Below are positions 1 to 6,697 of a stretch of DNA of 64,000 nt, in pieces (the stretch's first letter is position 1; each line of letters begins with the position of its first letter). Source of the stretch: an uncultured Phascolarctobacterium sp. (GTDB taxonomy: Bacteria; Bacillota; Negativicutes; Acidaminococcales; Acidaminococcaceae); assembly GCA_900757795.1 (NCBI GenBank), contig CAAEPE010000020.1:30275-94274 (forward strand), read 5' to 3'. The notes beneath the pieces are model-generated. The model saw only the letters and a program-made list of their open reading frames with translations. It did not search any database and was not told the origin of the DNA. The translations under genes were made by a program, and so were the position numbers.

Positions 1-199
1 TTCTAGCCTTAAATTGCAAATTATAGTGTTCGCCGCTTATTCCGTTTGCTACGGCGTCAACACCACATAGATAATCGGCTTTCATATTTTCGTCCGTATC
101 AATTAGCGTTACGGCAGAAATATAAGGCCGTTTTTCTTTTATGTAAGCAATTTGGCTAGGAAGATATTTTCGGCTAAACTCTAACGCTTCTATATTCAT
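1..199 (-). CDS. Hypothetical element protein, C-terminus outside window
   Basis: Only the first 66 codons are visible; the gene runs off the left edge. The ATG at 199 overlaps the stop of the preceding HTH gene as ATGA, so translation is probably coupled. The visible protein begins MNIEALEFSRKYLPSQ and contains the stretch TLIDTDENMKADYLCG. I do not recognise the family. It is the third gene of a leftward operon whose first two products are small HTH proteins, a position where satellites and IMEs often carry replication or excision functions. That role is inference only. Confidence 0.6.
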   Translation of the reverse strand, partial: MNIEALEFSRKYLPSQIAYIKEKRPYISAVTLIDTDENMKADYLCGVDAVANGISGEHYNLQFKAR

Positions 200-480
200 A
201 CTAATTCAAACTTCCTTACAATAGTATAGCGTTCGGGAAATTGTAGGCAATATTGATAGTGTTCTAAATAATATGCCCTTATAGCCGTAAGGGAATTAAA
301 ATTATTGCATTTGCCCTTTTCAGCCCTAGAAATCATACCTTTAGAAAGCCCCGTACCGTCAGCAACGTATTGAAGCGTACAATTAAAAAAATATTTGCGT
401 ATCCAAGCAAAATTTTCGGGCAAAACCTGCACGACTTTTCTATGAAAAGTATTTAAAGTAGGCTTATAGGTAGAAGTCAT
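196..480 (-). CDS. Small XRE-like helix-turn-helix protein
   Basis: 94 residues. The segment LQYVADGTGLSKGMISRAEKG (about residues 36-56) reads as an XRE/Cro-type helix-turn-helix followed by a short third helix, with no other domain. The start ATG overlaps the stop of the upstream 55-residue HTH gene (ATGA), and its own stop overlaps the start of the next gene the same way, so the three genes form a tightly coupled operon. A regulator of element gene expression or of replication initiation is likely; the target cannot be read from the sequence. Confidence 0.65.
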   Translation of the reverse strand: MTSTYKPTLNTFHRKVVQVLPENFAWIRKYFFNCTLQYVADGTGLSKGMISRAEKGKCNNFNSLTAIRAYYLEHYQYCLQFPERYTIVRKFELV

Positions 481-644
481 TTACTTTGTACCTCCGTATA
501 AAATTTTATAAGTTTGTTATAGGTATTCATAGTGATATTTTTGCCATTTTCGGCGTTAAGTATGGTTTTATGAGCTAATGAAGTTTTTTTGGCTACGCTT
601 CTAAGCGACAAGCCTTTTATTTGTCTTAATGCTTTAAAGTTCAT
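477..644 (-). CDS. 55-residue Cro/XRE-like protein
   Basis: A short open frame starting at the ATG at 644 and ending with TGA at 477, overlapping the next ATG as ATGA. The product starts MNFKALRQIKGLSLRSVAKK and continues TSLAHKTILNAENGKN, a minimal XRE helix-turn-helix (RQIKGLSLRSVAKKT as helix 1-2, TILNAENG as the recognition-helix end). It is first in the leftward element operon and faces the rightward genes across a 290-bp control region, the usual place for a Cro/CI-like switch protein. Its small size makes it easy for gene callers to miss. Confidence 0.6.
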   Translation of the reverse strand: MNFKALRQIKGLSLRSVAKKTSLAHKTILNAENGKNITMNTYNKLIKFYTEVQSK

Positions 645-830
645 TTTTTATCCTTTATTAATATAAATTTTTTAGCGGCTTTTTGCCGTTTCTATAGATA
701 TAATTACTATATGCTTATTATATTATCCACATCAAAGAAAACTAAAAATATAAAATTTCCTCTACCTACCTAATTATAATAACTTCTTTAGAGTTAAAAA
801 TATCCGCCCCCCGTAGTTTGACTTTAGATT

Positions 831-877
831 AGCGCTATTTTGTTGTGAATTTACAACAAAGTGGCGCTTTTTTTATT
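831..877 (+). terminator. Strong intrinsic terminator or leader attenuator in element control region
   Basis: Arms AGCGC...TTGTTGT and ACAACAA...GCGCT enclose a 6-nt loop and are followed by a run of T. It lies between the divergent control region and the rightward gene at 935, so it either ends a short transcript from about 700-830 or acts as a leader attenuator for the 935 gene. Confidence 0.6.
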
Positions 878-934
878 TCATATATTCGCCCTTTAGGCGT
901 TTATATAAAAATTTATTTTAAGGAGGCTTTTGCC

Positions 935-1120
935 ATGAAAAACTTAGTTATTTTATTCAGTTTAGTTTTGTTAGGTTGGTTATTTCATCAAACAATAGTC
1001 AATATTGATATTCAGACAAAGATAATAATTAGAGATACTTTGTCTATGATTATCCACATTCTAATAGGCGTATACATAGGCTATTTAATAGGACTAATAG
1101 AACACAAAGAAATAGATTAA
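935..1120 (+). CDS. Small two-helix membrane protein
   Basis: 61 residues from an ATG at 935 with AGGAGG at 921-926, which beats the in-frame upstream alternatives. The protein has two hydrophobic segments, about residues 2-19 (NLVILFSLVLLGWLF) and 34-53 (TLSMIIHILIGVYIGYLIGL), joined by a polar loop and ending EHKEID. No family recognised. It is a stand-alone rightward gene of the integrative element, bracketed by strong terminators at 831-877 and 1120-1147. Holin, pore or superinfection-exclusion roles are possible for such a protein, but nothing here decides. Confidence 0.55.
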   Translation: MKNLVILFSLVLLGWLFHQTIVNIDIQTKIIIRDTLSMIIHILIGVYIGYLIGLIEHKEID

Positions 1121-1147
1121 GCGGTAGTAAAAGATACTACCGCTTTT
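1120..1147 (+). terminator. Intrinsic terminator after small membrane protein
   Basis: GCGGTAGTA and TACTACCGC pair around a short loop, immediately downstream of the stop codon and followed by TTTTTT. Confidence 0.85.
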
Positions 1148-1326
1148 TTATTAAGGTATAGCCTCCGGCAAGTACCTGACAAGGCATTAAGCTACTCAAC
1201 GCTATTTAGTTTCTAATTAGTCAAAAAAATATCGCGCCGCATTTACAAAACGTTTCTTTTAAAACCACTTACAGGGCTCAAAGCCCTGTACCCAACTTCA
1301 AAAGTTATAAAAAAGATTTACATTCC

Positions 1327-1393
1327 CGACGAAATACTGAACTATTATCGGACAAAGTCTAGCGCTTTTCATCCGATAATAGGTATTTCGTCG
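1327..1393. repeat. Long bipartite inverted repeat in a 430-bp gene-free stretch
   Basis: Within the gene-free interval 1150-1578 the arms CGACGAAATA (1327-1336) and CTATTATCGG (1342-1351) are matched by CCGATAATAG (1373-1382) and TATTTCGTCG (1384-1393). This gives 20 bp of perfect pairing interrupted by an asymmetric bulge, around a 21-nt loop. Smaller hairpins flank it: ACAGGGCT/AGCCCTGT near 1271-1290 and AACCTT/AAGGTT near 1417-1434. There is no T-tract, so it is not a plain terminator. The clustering resembles a replication origin, oriT or structured RNA; which one is not decidable here. Confidence 0.6.
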
Positions 1394-1578
1394 TCTACGT
1401 TCTATATTTACTTTTAACCTTACTATTAAGGTTGAAATAAAAAATGCCGCTGGGCATTGCCGAGCGGTTGAATTTATCTAAAGGAGGTTTTACTAACACA
1501 AAACTAAATTATCTTATTTTTTGTCCAGCTAAAAGACATTAAAGAAGCAGAGATTTTATTTATTGGAGGTTTTTAACT

Positions 1579-1875
1579 ATGAAAAGAATTTTTGACGCTG
1601 ACAATGTAGTAACTATAGATTTTGTATGTGAGGTTATCAATTATCTAATATACAAAAAAGACGTTGAGCCGTCAGAAATCGAAGTTTGGTGCAATGATGT
1701 TAATTTTGTCACAAAAGTATTAGTAGAAGATGTTGGCATTCCCGTTATTTCTAAAACTACTAACAAAAAAGGATTTGTAAAAGCATTAAGTTATAGTTAT
1801 AGTTATAGTTATAGTTATATACCTTATTCAGACAAAATTAACGAAGTTGAATACTTTTTTATGTTAGAGAATTAA
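1579..1875 (+). CDS. Hypothetical element protein with Ser-Tyr repeat
   Basis: 98 residues, started by an ATG with GGAGG eight bases upstream. No family recognised. The body (DNVVTIDFVCEVINYLIYKK, then VEPSEIEVWCNDVNFVTKVL) looks like a small compact alpha/beta protein. Residues 71-80 are five tandem Ser-Tyr pairs encoded by a perfect AGTTAT repeat. The gene is followed by a terminator at 1897-1940 and then the integrase, so it is probably a monocistronic cargo or regulatory gene of the element. Confidence 0.5.
   Translation: MKRIFDADNVVTIDFVCEVINYLIYKKDVEPSEIEVWCNDVNFVTKVLVEDVGIPVISKTTNKKGFVKALSYSYSYSYSYIPYSDKINEVEYFFMLEN
1789..1818 (+). repeat. Five tandem copies of AGTTAT inside a gene
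   Basis: Five exact hexamers encode (Ser-Tyr)5 in frame. Gain or loss of units keeps the reading frame, so it can change protein length but not switch the gene off. Confidence 0.95.
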
Positions 1876-1896
1876 AGTAGTTTTATAATCATTTTA

Positions 1897-1940
1897 GCCG
1901 TCTATTTACTTTTTATAGGAGATAGGCGGCTTATTTTTTT
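1897..1940 (+). terminator. Intrinsic terminator upstream of integrase
   Basis: GCCGTCTAT (1897-1905) pairs with ATAGGCGGC (1922-1930) with one mismatch and is followed by TTATTTTTTTT. It separates the hypothetical gene from the integrase. Confidence 0.7.
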
Positions 1941-1961
1941 TGCAAAAAAGGAGTGTTAAAA

Positions 1962-3218
1962 ATGATTGAACTAAGCGAAAGAGTATCTTTAGGCTATGAA
2001 TTTGATATGGAGACTAAAACGAAAAAACAAATAAGAAAAACCATAAGAGTAAAAGGTAGGACTAGAAAAGAAGCCGAATCATTATTGCAAAGAGAAAAAG
2101 AGCTTTTACTCAACAATAAAGAAAGAATTATAGATAGATTTGATGATTTGGTTAAGTATTATTATGAAATAAACAACAATCTAAAGCCTAAAAGTTTGGC
2201 AAGCGATATTTATAGGCTAAATATAGTCAAAGAAATTTTTAGCGGCAAACTAATCAGAGAAATAACTTCTGATTTTCTAATGCAATACTTTCAATATATT
2301 GAAAAAAAGTATAGCCGTACTACTATTCATGACATTTATATAATGCTGAATAAGTTTTTTAACTTTGCTTATGAAGAAGATATTATATTAAAGAATCCTT
2401 TATCGAAGCTTAGAAGGACTATGTACGCAAAACGCCCTTTTATTATTCCTAATAATGGTTTTAAATATTTTAGCATTATAAATCGGTTTTATTGGTTAGC
2501 TTTCAATAGCGGAGATAAAAGTTTTTCTTTAAAACTAAAAACTATGTTATTGCTAAGTGCTGACGGATGCCTAAGAGAAGCCGAATTATTCGGCTTGAAA
2601 ATAGATAGAATCAATTTGGATGAAGGATATATGGAAATTTACGAAAATATGTATAGACTAACGGAAAAAATAGCCAATGAATTGGGTATACCGAAAGTCG
2701 GCTTTACTGATACTAAAATCAATAGCTCTATCCGTAAAGTACCTTTATCCAAAATAACTATTAGGTATTTATCCGCGTATCTAAAGGAATGTAACGACTA
2801 TATGGAAGAATATAATTTAGTCAATCCCTTAGGGCTTTTATTCTTTCAACGTAGAAATATTCCTAACCGTTTGCCTAATTTCGGTAAGAGAAGAAAAAAC
2901 GCGCCGCCTTTTTGCGTCGTTCCAGCACATAATAGCCAATATAATGGTGCTATAAGAAAAATCTGCCAAAGATACGGTTTAGAAGTCTTTACTTCTCATA
3001 AAATTAGGAAATGGGCGTTTACGTTAAGGTATAATAGTGAATGTACTGAACAATATTGCAAGTATATATTAGGGCATAACATAGGTAAGTGCGACGCAAC
3101 GTATATATTAGGTATGTATTCATCGGCTAAGCGTCAGCATTATCGTTGGGAAAATATTTTAAACAATATTATAACTTATGGTAAAGAGGACGTAAGCCAT
3201 ATAAAAGCCACATTTTAA
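1962..3218 (+). CDS. Tyrosine recombinase / integrase
   Basis: 418 residues. The ATG at 1962 is preceded by AAGGAG at good spacing and is preferred over the GTG at 1953. The N-terminal half carries an arm-binding region and a core-binding (SAM-like) domain, about residues 58-150. The C-terminal catalytic domain shows Arg205 (CLREAE), His346 and Arg349 (SHKIRK), His372 (LGHN) and the nucleophile Tyr381, nine residues after His372 as usual. It should catalyse site-specific integration and excision of the element. The gene points at and ends 113 bp from a tRNA-Thr fragment cut at its anticodon loop, the classical location for an integrase gene next to its attachment site. Confidence 0.9.
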   Translation: MIELSERVSLGYEFDMETKTKKQIRKTIRVKGRTRKEAESLLQREKELLLNNKERIIDRFDDLVKYYYEINNNLKPKSLASDIYRLNIVKEIFSGKLIREITSDFLMQYFQYIEKKYSRTTIHDIYIMLNKFFNFAYEEDIILKNPLSKLRRTMYAKRPFIIPNNGFKYFSIINRFYWLAFNSGDKSFSLKLKTMLLLSADGCLREAELFGLKIDRINLDEGYMEIYENMYRLTEKIANELGIPKVGFTDTKINSSIRKVPLSKITIRYLSAYLKECNDYMEEYNLVNPLGLLFFQRRNIPNRLPNFGKRRKNAPPFCVVPAHNSQYNGAIRKICQRYGLEVFTSHKIRKWAFTLRYNSECTEQYCKYILGHNIGKCDATYILGMYSSAKRQHYRWENILNNIITYGKEDVSHIKATF

Positions 3219-3249
3219 GCCAATTAAATATGTTTTTATAAATATACAA

Positions 3250-3283
3250 AAAAATCCTAGGGCGTGTAATACGCTCTAGGACT
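3250..3283 (+). terminator. Intrinsic terminator after integrase
   Basis: TCCTAGGGCGT (3255-3265) pairs with ACGCTCTAGGA (3271-3281) around a 5-nt loop. A-rich sequence lies on one side and a T-rich stretch on the other, so it may work in both directions. Confidence 0.75.
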
Positions 3284-3330
3284 ATATTTTAGAACTTTAT
3301 AATATTTTAATACGGCATATCTATATTGAA

Positions 3331-3368
3331 TTACGAATCAGCTGCTCTACCAGCTGAGCTATAGGAGC
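3331..3368 (-). pseudogene. 5' half of tRNA-Thr(CGU), cut at the anticodon loop; att site
   Basis: Read on the minus strand from 3368, the 38 nt hold a complete acceptor 5' strand (GCTCCTA), D-arm with 4-bp GCTC/GAGC stem, anticodon 5' stem GCTGA and the 7-nt loop TTCGTAA (anticodon CGT). The expected 3' strand TCAGC, T-arm and acceptor 3' strand are absent; AT-rich element sequence follows at once. The breakpoint at the end of the loop is where tyrosine integrases commonly cross over in tRNA genes. The host gene upstream is an XRE regulator ending 15 bp away. The 3' half, or a rebuilt tRNA, should lie at the other end of the element. Confidence 0.85.
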
Positions 3369-3382
3369 ACATAAACTATATT

Positions 3383-3817
3383 TTATTCTTCTTCAGCGTC
3401 ATGAACGCTTTGAGCCTGCTCTGCTGCTCTGGCTGCTGCCATTTCAGCTTTAGTGCGGCGTTTTCTCACCTTTTTAGCGCTGTTAATGCCGGATTTTTTA
3501 ATAACCTTGGCCAGTTCAGAAATAATATGCAGCTCGTCCACTGTGCAGCCTTGCAGCAGCTCGGACAATTCCTGGCAGTAAATCTGCTCGCTGCGGTGGA
3601 TATTATCGCATAACAGCTCGTCTACCGAAACGTCTAAAACATTAGCCAAATGAATAATCGTCGGCAACCCTAATTTAGTATTACCTGTTTCTATATTACT
3701 AATATGCGGAGTCGACAGACCGGTTAGTTTAGCTATATTTCCCTGAGTCAATCCTTTGCGGCTGCGCGCCGCCTTTATTCTCAGACCAATAGCCTTATAA
3801 TCAATGTCCAACTTCAC
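3383..3817 (-). CDS. XRE-family transcriptional regulator
   Basis: 144 residues. Residues 8-68 form a standard XRE helix-turn-helix: IGLRIKAARSRKGLTQGNIA, then LTGLSTPHISNIETGNTKLG. A helical middle region (QELSELLQGCTVDELHIISE) follows, then a basic and alanine-rich tail (KKVRKRRTKAEMAAARAAEQ) that is probably disordered. ATG start with GGGGAGAG upstream. It sits alone between the tRNA fragment and the EamA permease and is likely chromosomal rather than part of the element, since it lies on the tRNA 5' side. Target unknown. Confidence 0.85.
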   Translation of the reverse strand: MKLDIDYKAIGLRIKAARSRKGLTQGNIAKLTGLSTPHISNIETGNTKLGLPTIIHLANVLDVSVDELLCDNIHRSEQIYCQELSELLQGCTVDELHIISELAKVIKKSGINSAKKVRKRRTKAEMAAARAAEQAQSVHDAEEE

Positions 3818-3921
3818 AAAAGCTCTCCCCTTTTAATACACAACTTTTTAACAACGCTATAATTATATCTGAATTTATTATAAAAGGCAAGAACTATACG
3901 CTATTTTTTAGCAAAACGATG

Positions 3922-4794
3922 TTATTTTTTAGGAATAGATAACAGCAGCACCGTAAAAATAATACTACCCATGCCGATATAATCAGGCAATACCAGCTTA
4001 GTATCCAGCAAAAGTACCACGGCGATAATGGAAGCCAAGGGCTCGGCGCAGGAAATTAAGCTGGCTTTAGTAGAGCCAACAATTTTCAGGCCAGCCAAAT
4101 ACAGCGCATAGCTGGCGATAGTTGCGCCTAAAATTAAATAAGCCATAGCTAAATAAGCATAGCCGTTCCAGCTGCCCACCGGTGCAAAGGGATTGCGAAC
4201 GGCAATAAGCGACAGGCCCGACAAAAGCTGACCCCAGCCAATGATAACCGTCGCAGGATATTTTTTGAGCAGCTCCACCGGCTGAATACTATAAAAAGCG
4301 TAGGAAACTGCCGATAGCAAGCCAACTATTAGTGCAAAAGGAGAAATCGCCAGGCTGTCCAAGCTGCCGTGAGTAGCAATCAAAAATACGCCGACAATAG
4401 CGCCGACAATTCCTAGCAGCTCGCGTCCTTCCGGCAGACTGCGATTTTTGTAGCTCATCCACACCATAACCAAAATCGGCGCCGTATATTGCAGTACCGT
4501 AGCCGTTGCGGCATTGCACAAAGAAATAGTATAATAAAAGCCTAGCTGCGCGCCCAAAATGCCAACAAAAGAAAAGCACAACACAGAGAGAAAATGCCCA
4601 CGCAATATTTTAAAAATATTATGTCTGGTGATTACGGCAGTATAAAGCAAAAAAAGGCTGCCGGCGATAATCTGACGCACCATACACAGCCAAAAGGCAT
4701 CTACTTGATGATACTGGAAAAGATACTGCCCGGCAACTCCGCCCATTCCCCAACAGGCGGCGGCGCAAATAATTAAAATAATTCCTTTCAGCAT
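3922..4794 (-). CDS. EamA/DMT-family transporter
   Basis: 290 residues with about ten hydrophobic segments in two tandem EamA repeats: the first begins LKGIILIICAAACWGMGGVA and the second near residue 150 (SPFALIVGLLSAVSYAFYSI). This is the drug/metabolite transporter superfamily (PF00892), which exports amino acids, metabolites or drugs across the inner membrane. The length is typical and the C-terminus ends in the usual short basic tail. It is transcribed alone, leftward. Substrate cannot be predicted. Confidence 0.9.
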   Translation of the reverse strand: MLKGIILIICAAACWGMGGVAGQYLFQYHQVDAFWLCMVRQIIAGSLFLLYTAVITRHNIFKILRGHFLSVLCFSFVGILGAQLGFYYTISLCNAATATVLQYTAPILVMVWMSYKNRSLPEGRELLGIVGAIVGVFLIATHGSLDSLAISPFALIVGLLSAVSYAFYSIQPVELLKKYPATVIIGWGQLLSGLSLIAVRNPFAPVGSWNGYAYLAMAYLILGATIASYALYLAGLKIVGSTKASLISCAEPLASIIAVVLLLDTKLVLPDYIGMGSIIFTVLLLSIPKK

Positions 4795-4885
4795 TGCAAA
4801 TTAGCTTTTCCTTTCTTATTTTTCCTTGGGAAAATTTAACTTACTAGCTAATATAGCACTTTTTAAGTTCCTTGTCCATATATAC

Positions 4886-4919
4886 GCAAAAAGCGCAGCA
4901 GACGTAAAATCTGCTGCGC
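4886..4919 (-). terminator. Intrinsic terminator of the actuator-domain gene
   Basis: GCGCAGCAGA (4893-4902) pairs perfectly with TCTGCTGCGC (4910-4919). Read leftward it is followed by TTTTT. It lies seven bases beyond the stop codon at 4926. Confidence 0.85.
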
Positions 4920-4925
4920 CATTTT

Positions 4926-5348
4926 TTAATTATAGCTTGTTTTATATTGTTCGGTAATATGCAGCCAAAGCCGTTCCCAACAGCTCAGGCGATCGCGCTC
5001 TGCCCGCGCCTGCTCCAGCCTTTGCTCAAAACTGCCATGCTCCCACGCATGAGTTACCTTAATTTCCAGAACAGCAGCGCCGTTAATCGTACCGCAGGCT
5101 ACCTTATCGCCCGCTTCTTTTTTCCTAAATTCCGCCGTAATTCTATTTACCGGCCGTTTGCTCACCATGCTCACTCCTTGCACAATTACGCCGTCCGCAG
5201 GAATTCTTTCACCGGGCAGTACGCTTACTATGTCCCCCACTGCTAACTGCTCCACCGGCAGCAGCCATTCGCTTCTTTCCGCGCCGTTATATCTGACGCG
5301 CCGCCCTACAACAGGTCTGACTGCCAATAATTCATTAAGCTCGTCCAT
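4926..5348 (-). CDS. Stand-alone P-type ATPase actuator-domain protein
   Basis: 140 residues matching only the cytosolic actuator domain of heavy-metal P1B ATPases: entry helix (ELNELLAVRPVVGRRVRYNG), VGDIVSVLPGERIPADGVIV (about 38-57), then AGDKVACGTINGAAVLEIKV. There are no membrane helices, no DKTGT phosphorylation site and no ATP-binding domain. The catalytic TGES loop is absent and replaced by VSKRPVNR. The gene has its own RBS (AAAGGAG) and its own terminator, so it is expressed as a unit rather than cut from a larger neighbour. It is divergent from a TetR regulator. It is either a repurposed domain or a relic kept in frame; function unknown. Confidence 0.75.
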   Translation of the reverse strand: MDELNELLAVRPVVGRRVRYNGAERSEWLLPVEQLAVGDIVSVLPGERIPADGVIVQGVSMVSKRPVNRITAEFRKKEAGDKVACGTINGAAVLEIKVTHAWEHGSFEQRLEQARAERDRLSCWERLWLHITEQYKTSYN

Positions 5349-5454
5349 TTTTATCCGGCTCCTTTCTTTCAGCCTTTGCTAAATTTTTTATTTGCTTATA
5401 TCATAGCCAAAAGACTGCTGTTTTTACAGACACAAAATTTTTTCTTGTACAATA

Positions 5455-5484
5455 TTGAACACATGACCAAAAATGTACTACAAT
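5455..5484 (+). promoter_or_regulatory. Promoter for the TetR-DUF523 pair
   Basis: TTGAAC (5455-5460), 18-bp spacer, TACAAT (5479-5484), 30 bp upstream of the TetR start codon. GTAC-containing half sites (TTGTAC at 5445-5450, GTAC at 5475-5478) flank the -35 and could be autoregulatory. Confidence 0.5.
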
Positions 5485-5514
5485 AAGTATAGAAAAAATA
5501 TTAGGAGGCAGCTT

Positions 5515-6114
5515 ATGGACAGACGGCAAACTAAAACACGCCAAGCAATTTACGACGCGTTTGTAAATTTAATGGCGCAAACCGGCTACGAAAAAATCAG
5601 CGTCAAGGATATTATTGACGCTGCCAACATCGGCCGCAGTACCTTTTACAGCCATTTTGAAACCAAGGATGATTTAGCGCGCAAAATGTGCCTAATGCTT
5701 TTTAAGCACATTTTTAGTCACACCATTCCGCCCTGTTCTACTCATAATTTCTCTGAACTGCCGCAGAACGCCGAAAATCGTATCGCTCATATTCTTTATC
5801 ATCTGCGGGATAAGTGCAAATATTATTGGGGCATTATCAATTATGATGAAGGCAACTTGTTTCTGCGCTTTTTCCGCGAATATATTCAAGATAATCTGCG
5901 CATTATTATTCAAGGTGCAGATAAGGAGCGCATCAGCAAAGTGCCAGAGGATTTTTTAGCCGCCCATATCGCCAGCAGCTTTGTAGGCATGGTCCGCTGG
6001 TGGCTGAAAAACGCCATGCGCCAAACGCCGGAGGAGGTAGCGGCTTATTACATGACCTTAATAAATCCTGCTATTGCCGAGTTTGAAGCCTTGCAGGATA
6101 CGGACGATAAATGA
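5515..6114 (+). CDS. TetR/AcrR-family regulator
   Basis: 199 residues from the ATG at 5515, chosen because AGGAGG lies seven bases upstream; an in-frame ATG at 5473 has no such site. The N-terminal TetR helix-turn-helix is clear: TRQAIYDAFVNLMAQTGYEK followed by ISVKDIIDAANIGRSTFYSH and FETKDDL. The C-terminal helical ligand domain includes a YYW and a VRWWLKNAM segment like the TetR_C_8/YcdC type regulators. It probably controls itself, the downstream DUF523 gene (36 bp away) and perhaps the divergent actuator-domain gene. Confidence 0.9.
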   Translation: MDRRQTKTRQAIYDAFVNLMAQTGYEKISVKDIIDAANIGRSTFYSHFETKDDLARKMCLMLFKHIFSHTIPPCSTHNFSELPQNAENRIAHILYHLRDKCKYYWGIINYDEGNLFLRFFREYIQDNLRIIIQGADKERISKVPEDFLAAHIASSFVGMVRWWLKNAMRQTPEEVAAYYMTLINPAIAEFEALQDTDDK

Positions 6115-6150
6115 TTTTTAAGCTGTTCGTTTTGTCAAAGGAGTATTTTT

Positions 6151-6645
6151 ATGATTCTCGTCAGTGCCTGTTTATTAAATTATCCTGTACGTTATAAGAG
6201 TGACGGCAATCCCTGCAAACCGCTGTTAGACGCCGTAGCGCAAGGCTTTGGCGCGCAGCTGCTGCCTTTTTGTCCGGAAGTAAGCGGCGGTCTGCCCACA
6301 CCGCGTCCGCCCGCAGAAATTAAAAACGGCACGGGCAAAAATGTTTTAGACGGTACTGCCGCCGTGGTTAACAGCGAAGGGAAAGATGTAACTGCTAATT
6401 TTTTTGCGGGAGCTAAAAACTGCGCCGAATTATGCGCGCGCAAGCACATTACTGCCGCTATTTTAAAGCAGCGCAGCCCTTCCTGCGGCAGCAAAGCCAT
6501 TTACGACGGCACCTTCAGCGGCGTAACTATTGCAGGCCAGGGCGTTACTGCCGCATTACTAGCCAAGCAAAATATTACCATTTACGGCGATGACGATTTA
6601 ACAGCGGAGCTTTTGGCAAAGCTGTTAGCAGAGGACGCAAAATAA
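6151..6645 (+). CDS. DUF523 family protein
   Basis: 164 residues with the DUF523 (PF04463) hallmarks: start MILVSACLLNYPVRYKSDG, the LPFCPEVSGGLPTPRPPAEI block (about 46-65), and C-terminal LKQRSPSCGSKAIYDGTFSG with a conserved Cys pair. The family is widespread in anaerobes and has no firm biochemical role; the conserved cysteines suggest metal or thiol chemistry. Good RBS AAAGGAG. Probably cotranscribed with the TetR gene and ended by a terminator at 6651-6697. Confidence 0.9.
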   Translation: MILVSACLLNYPVRYKSDGNPCKPLLDAVAQGFGAQLLPFCPEVSGGLPTPRPPAEIKNGTGKNVLDGTAAVVNSEGKDVTANFFAGAKNCAELCARKHITAAILKQRSPSCGSKAIYDGTFSGVTIAGQGVTAALLAKQNITIYGDDDLTAELLAKLLAEDAK

Positions 6646-6650
6646 AACCA

Positions 6651-6697
6651 AACGCTTCAGCATACTGTAAAGCAGTACGCCGAAGCGTTAATTTTTT
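6651..6697 (+). terminator. Intrinsic terminator after the DUF523 gene
   Basis: AACGCTTC and GAAGCGTT form the outer stem, with an inner TACTG/CAGTA stem, followed by AATTTTTT. Confidence 0.85.

Larger units (their letters stand above)
1..3330. mobile_element. Right end of an integrative element (left end outside window)
   Basis: The stretch is much more AT-rich than the host genes that follow. It has the layout of a small integrative element: a leftward operon of tiny HTH proteins, a divergent control region near 650-930, small orphan genes, a non-coding stretch of hairpins, and a tyrosine integrase whose 3' end lies about 110 bp from a truncated tRNA. The boundary at 3330/3331 is where tRNA-Thr identity stops. 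The type (phage satellite, IME or decayed prophage) cannot be told because the rest lies outside the window. Confidence 0.75.

Noticed and set aside
3300..3368. Group I intron in a tRNA anticodon loop
   Set aside because: The break is at the anticodon loop, where bacterial group I introns sit, but no 3' exon and no intron core follows; an integrase gene and terminator do. Integration is the simpler reading.
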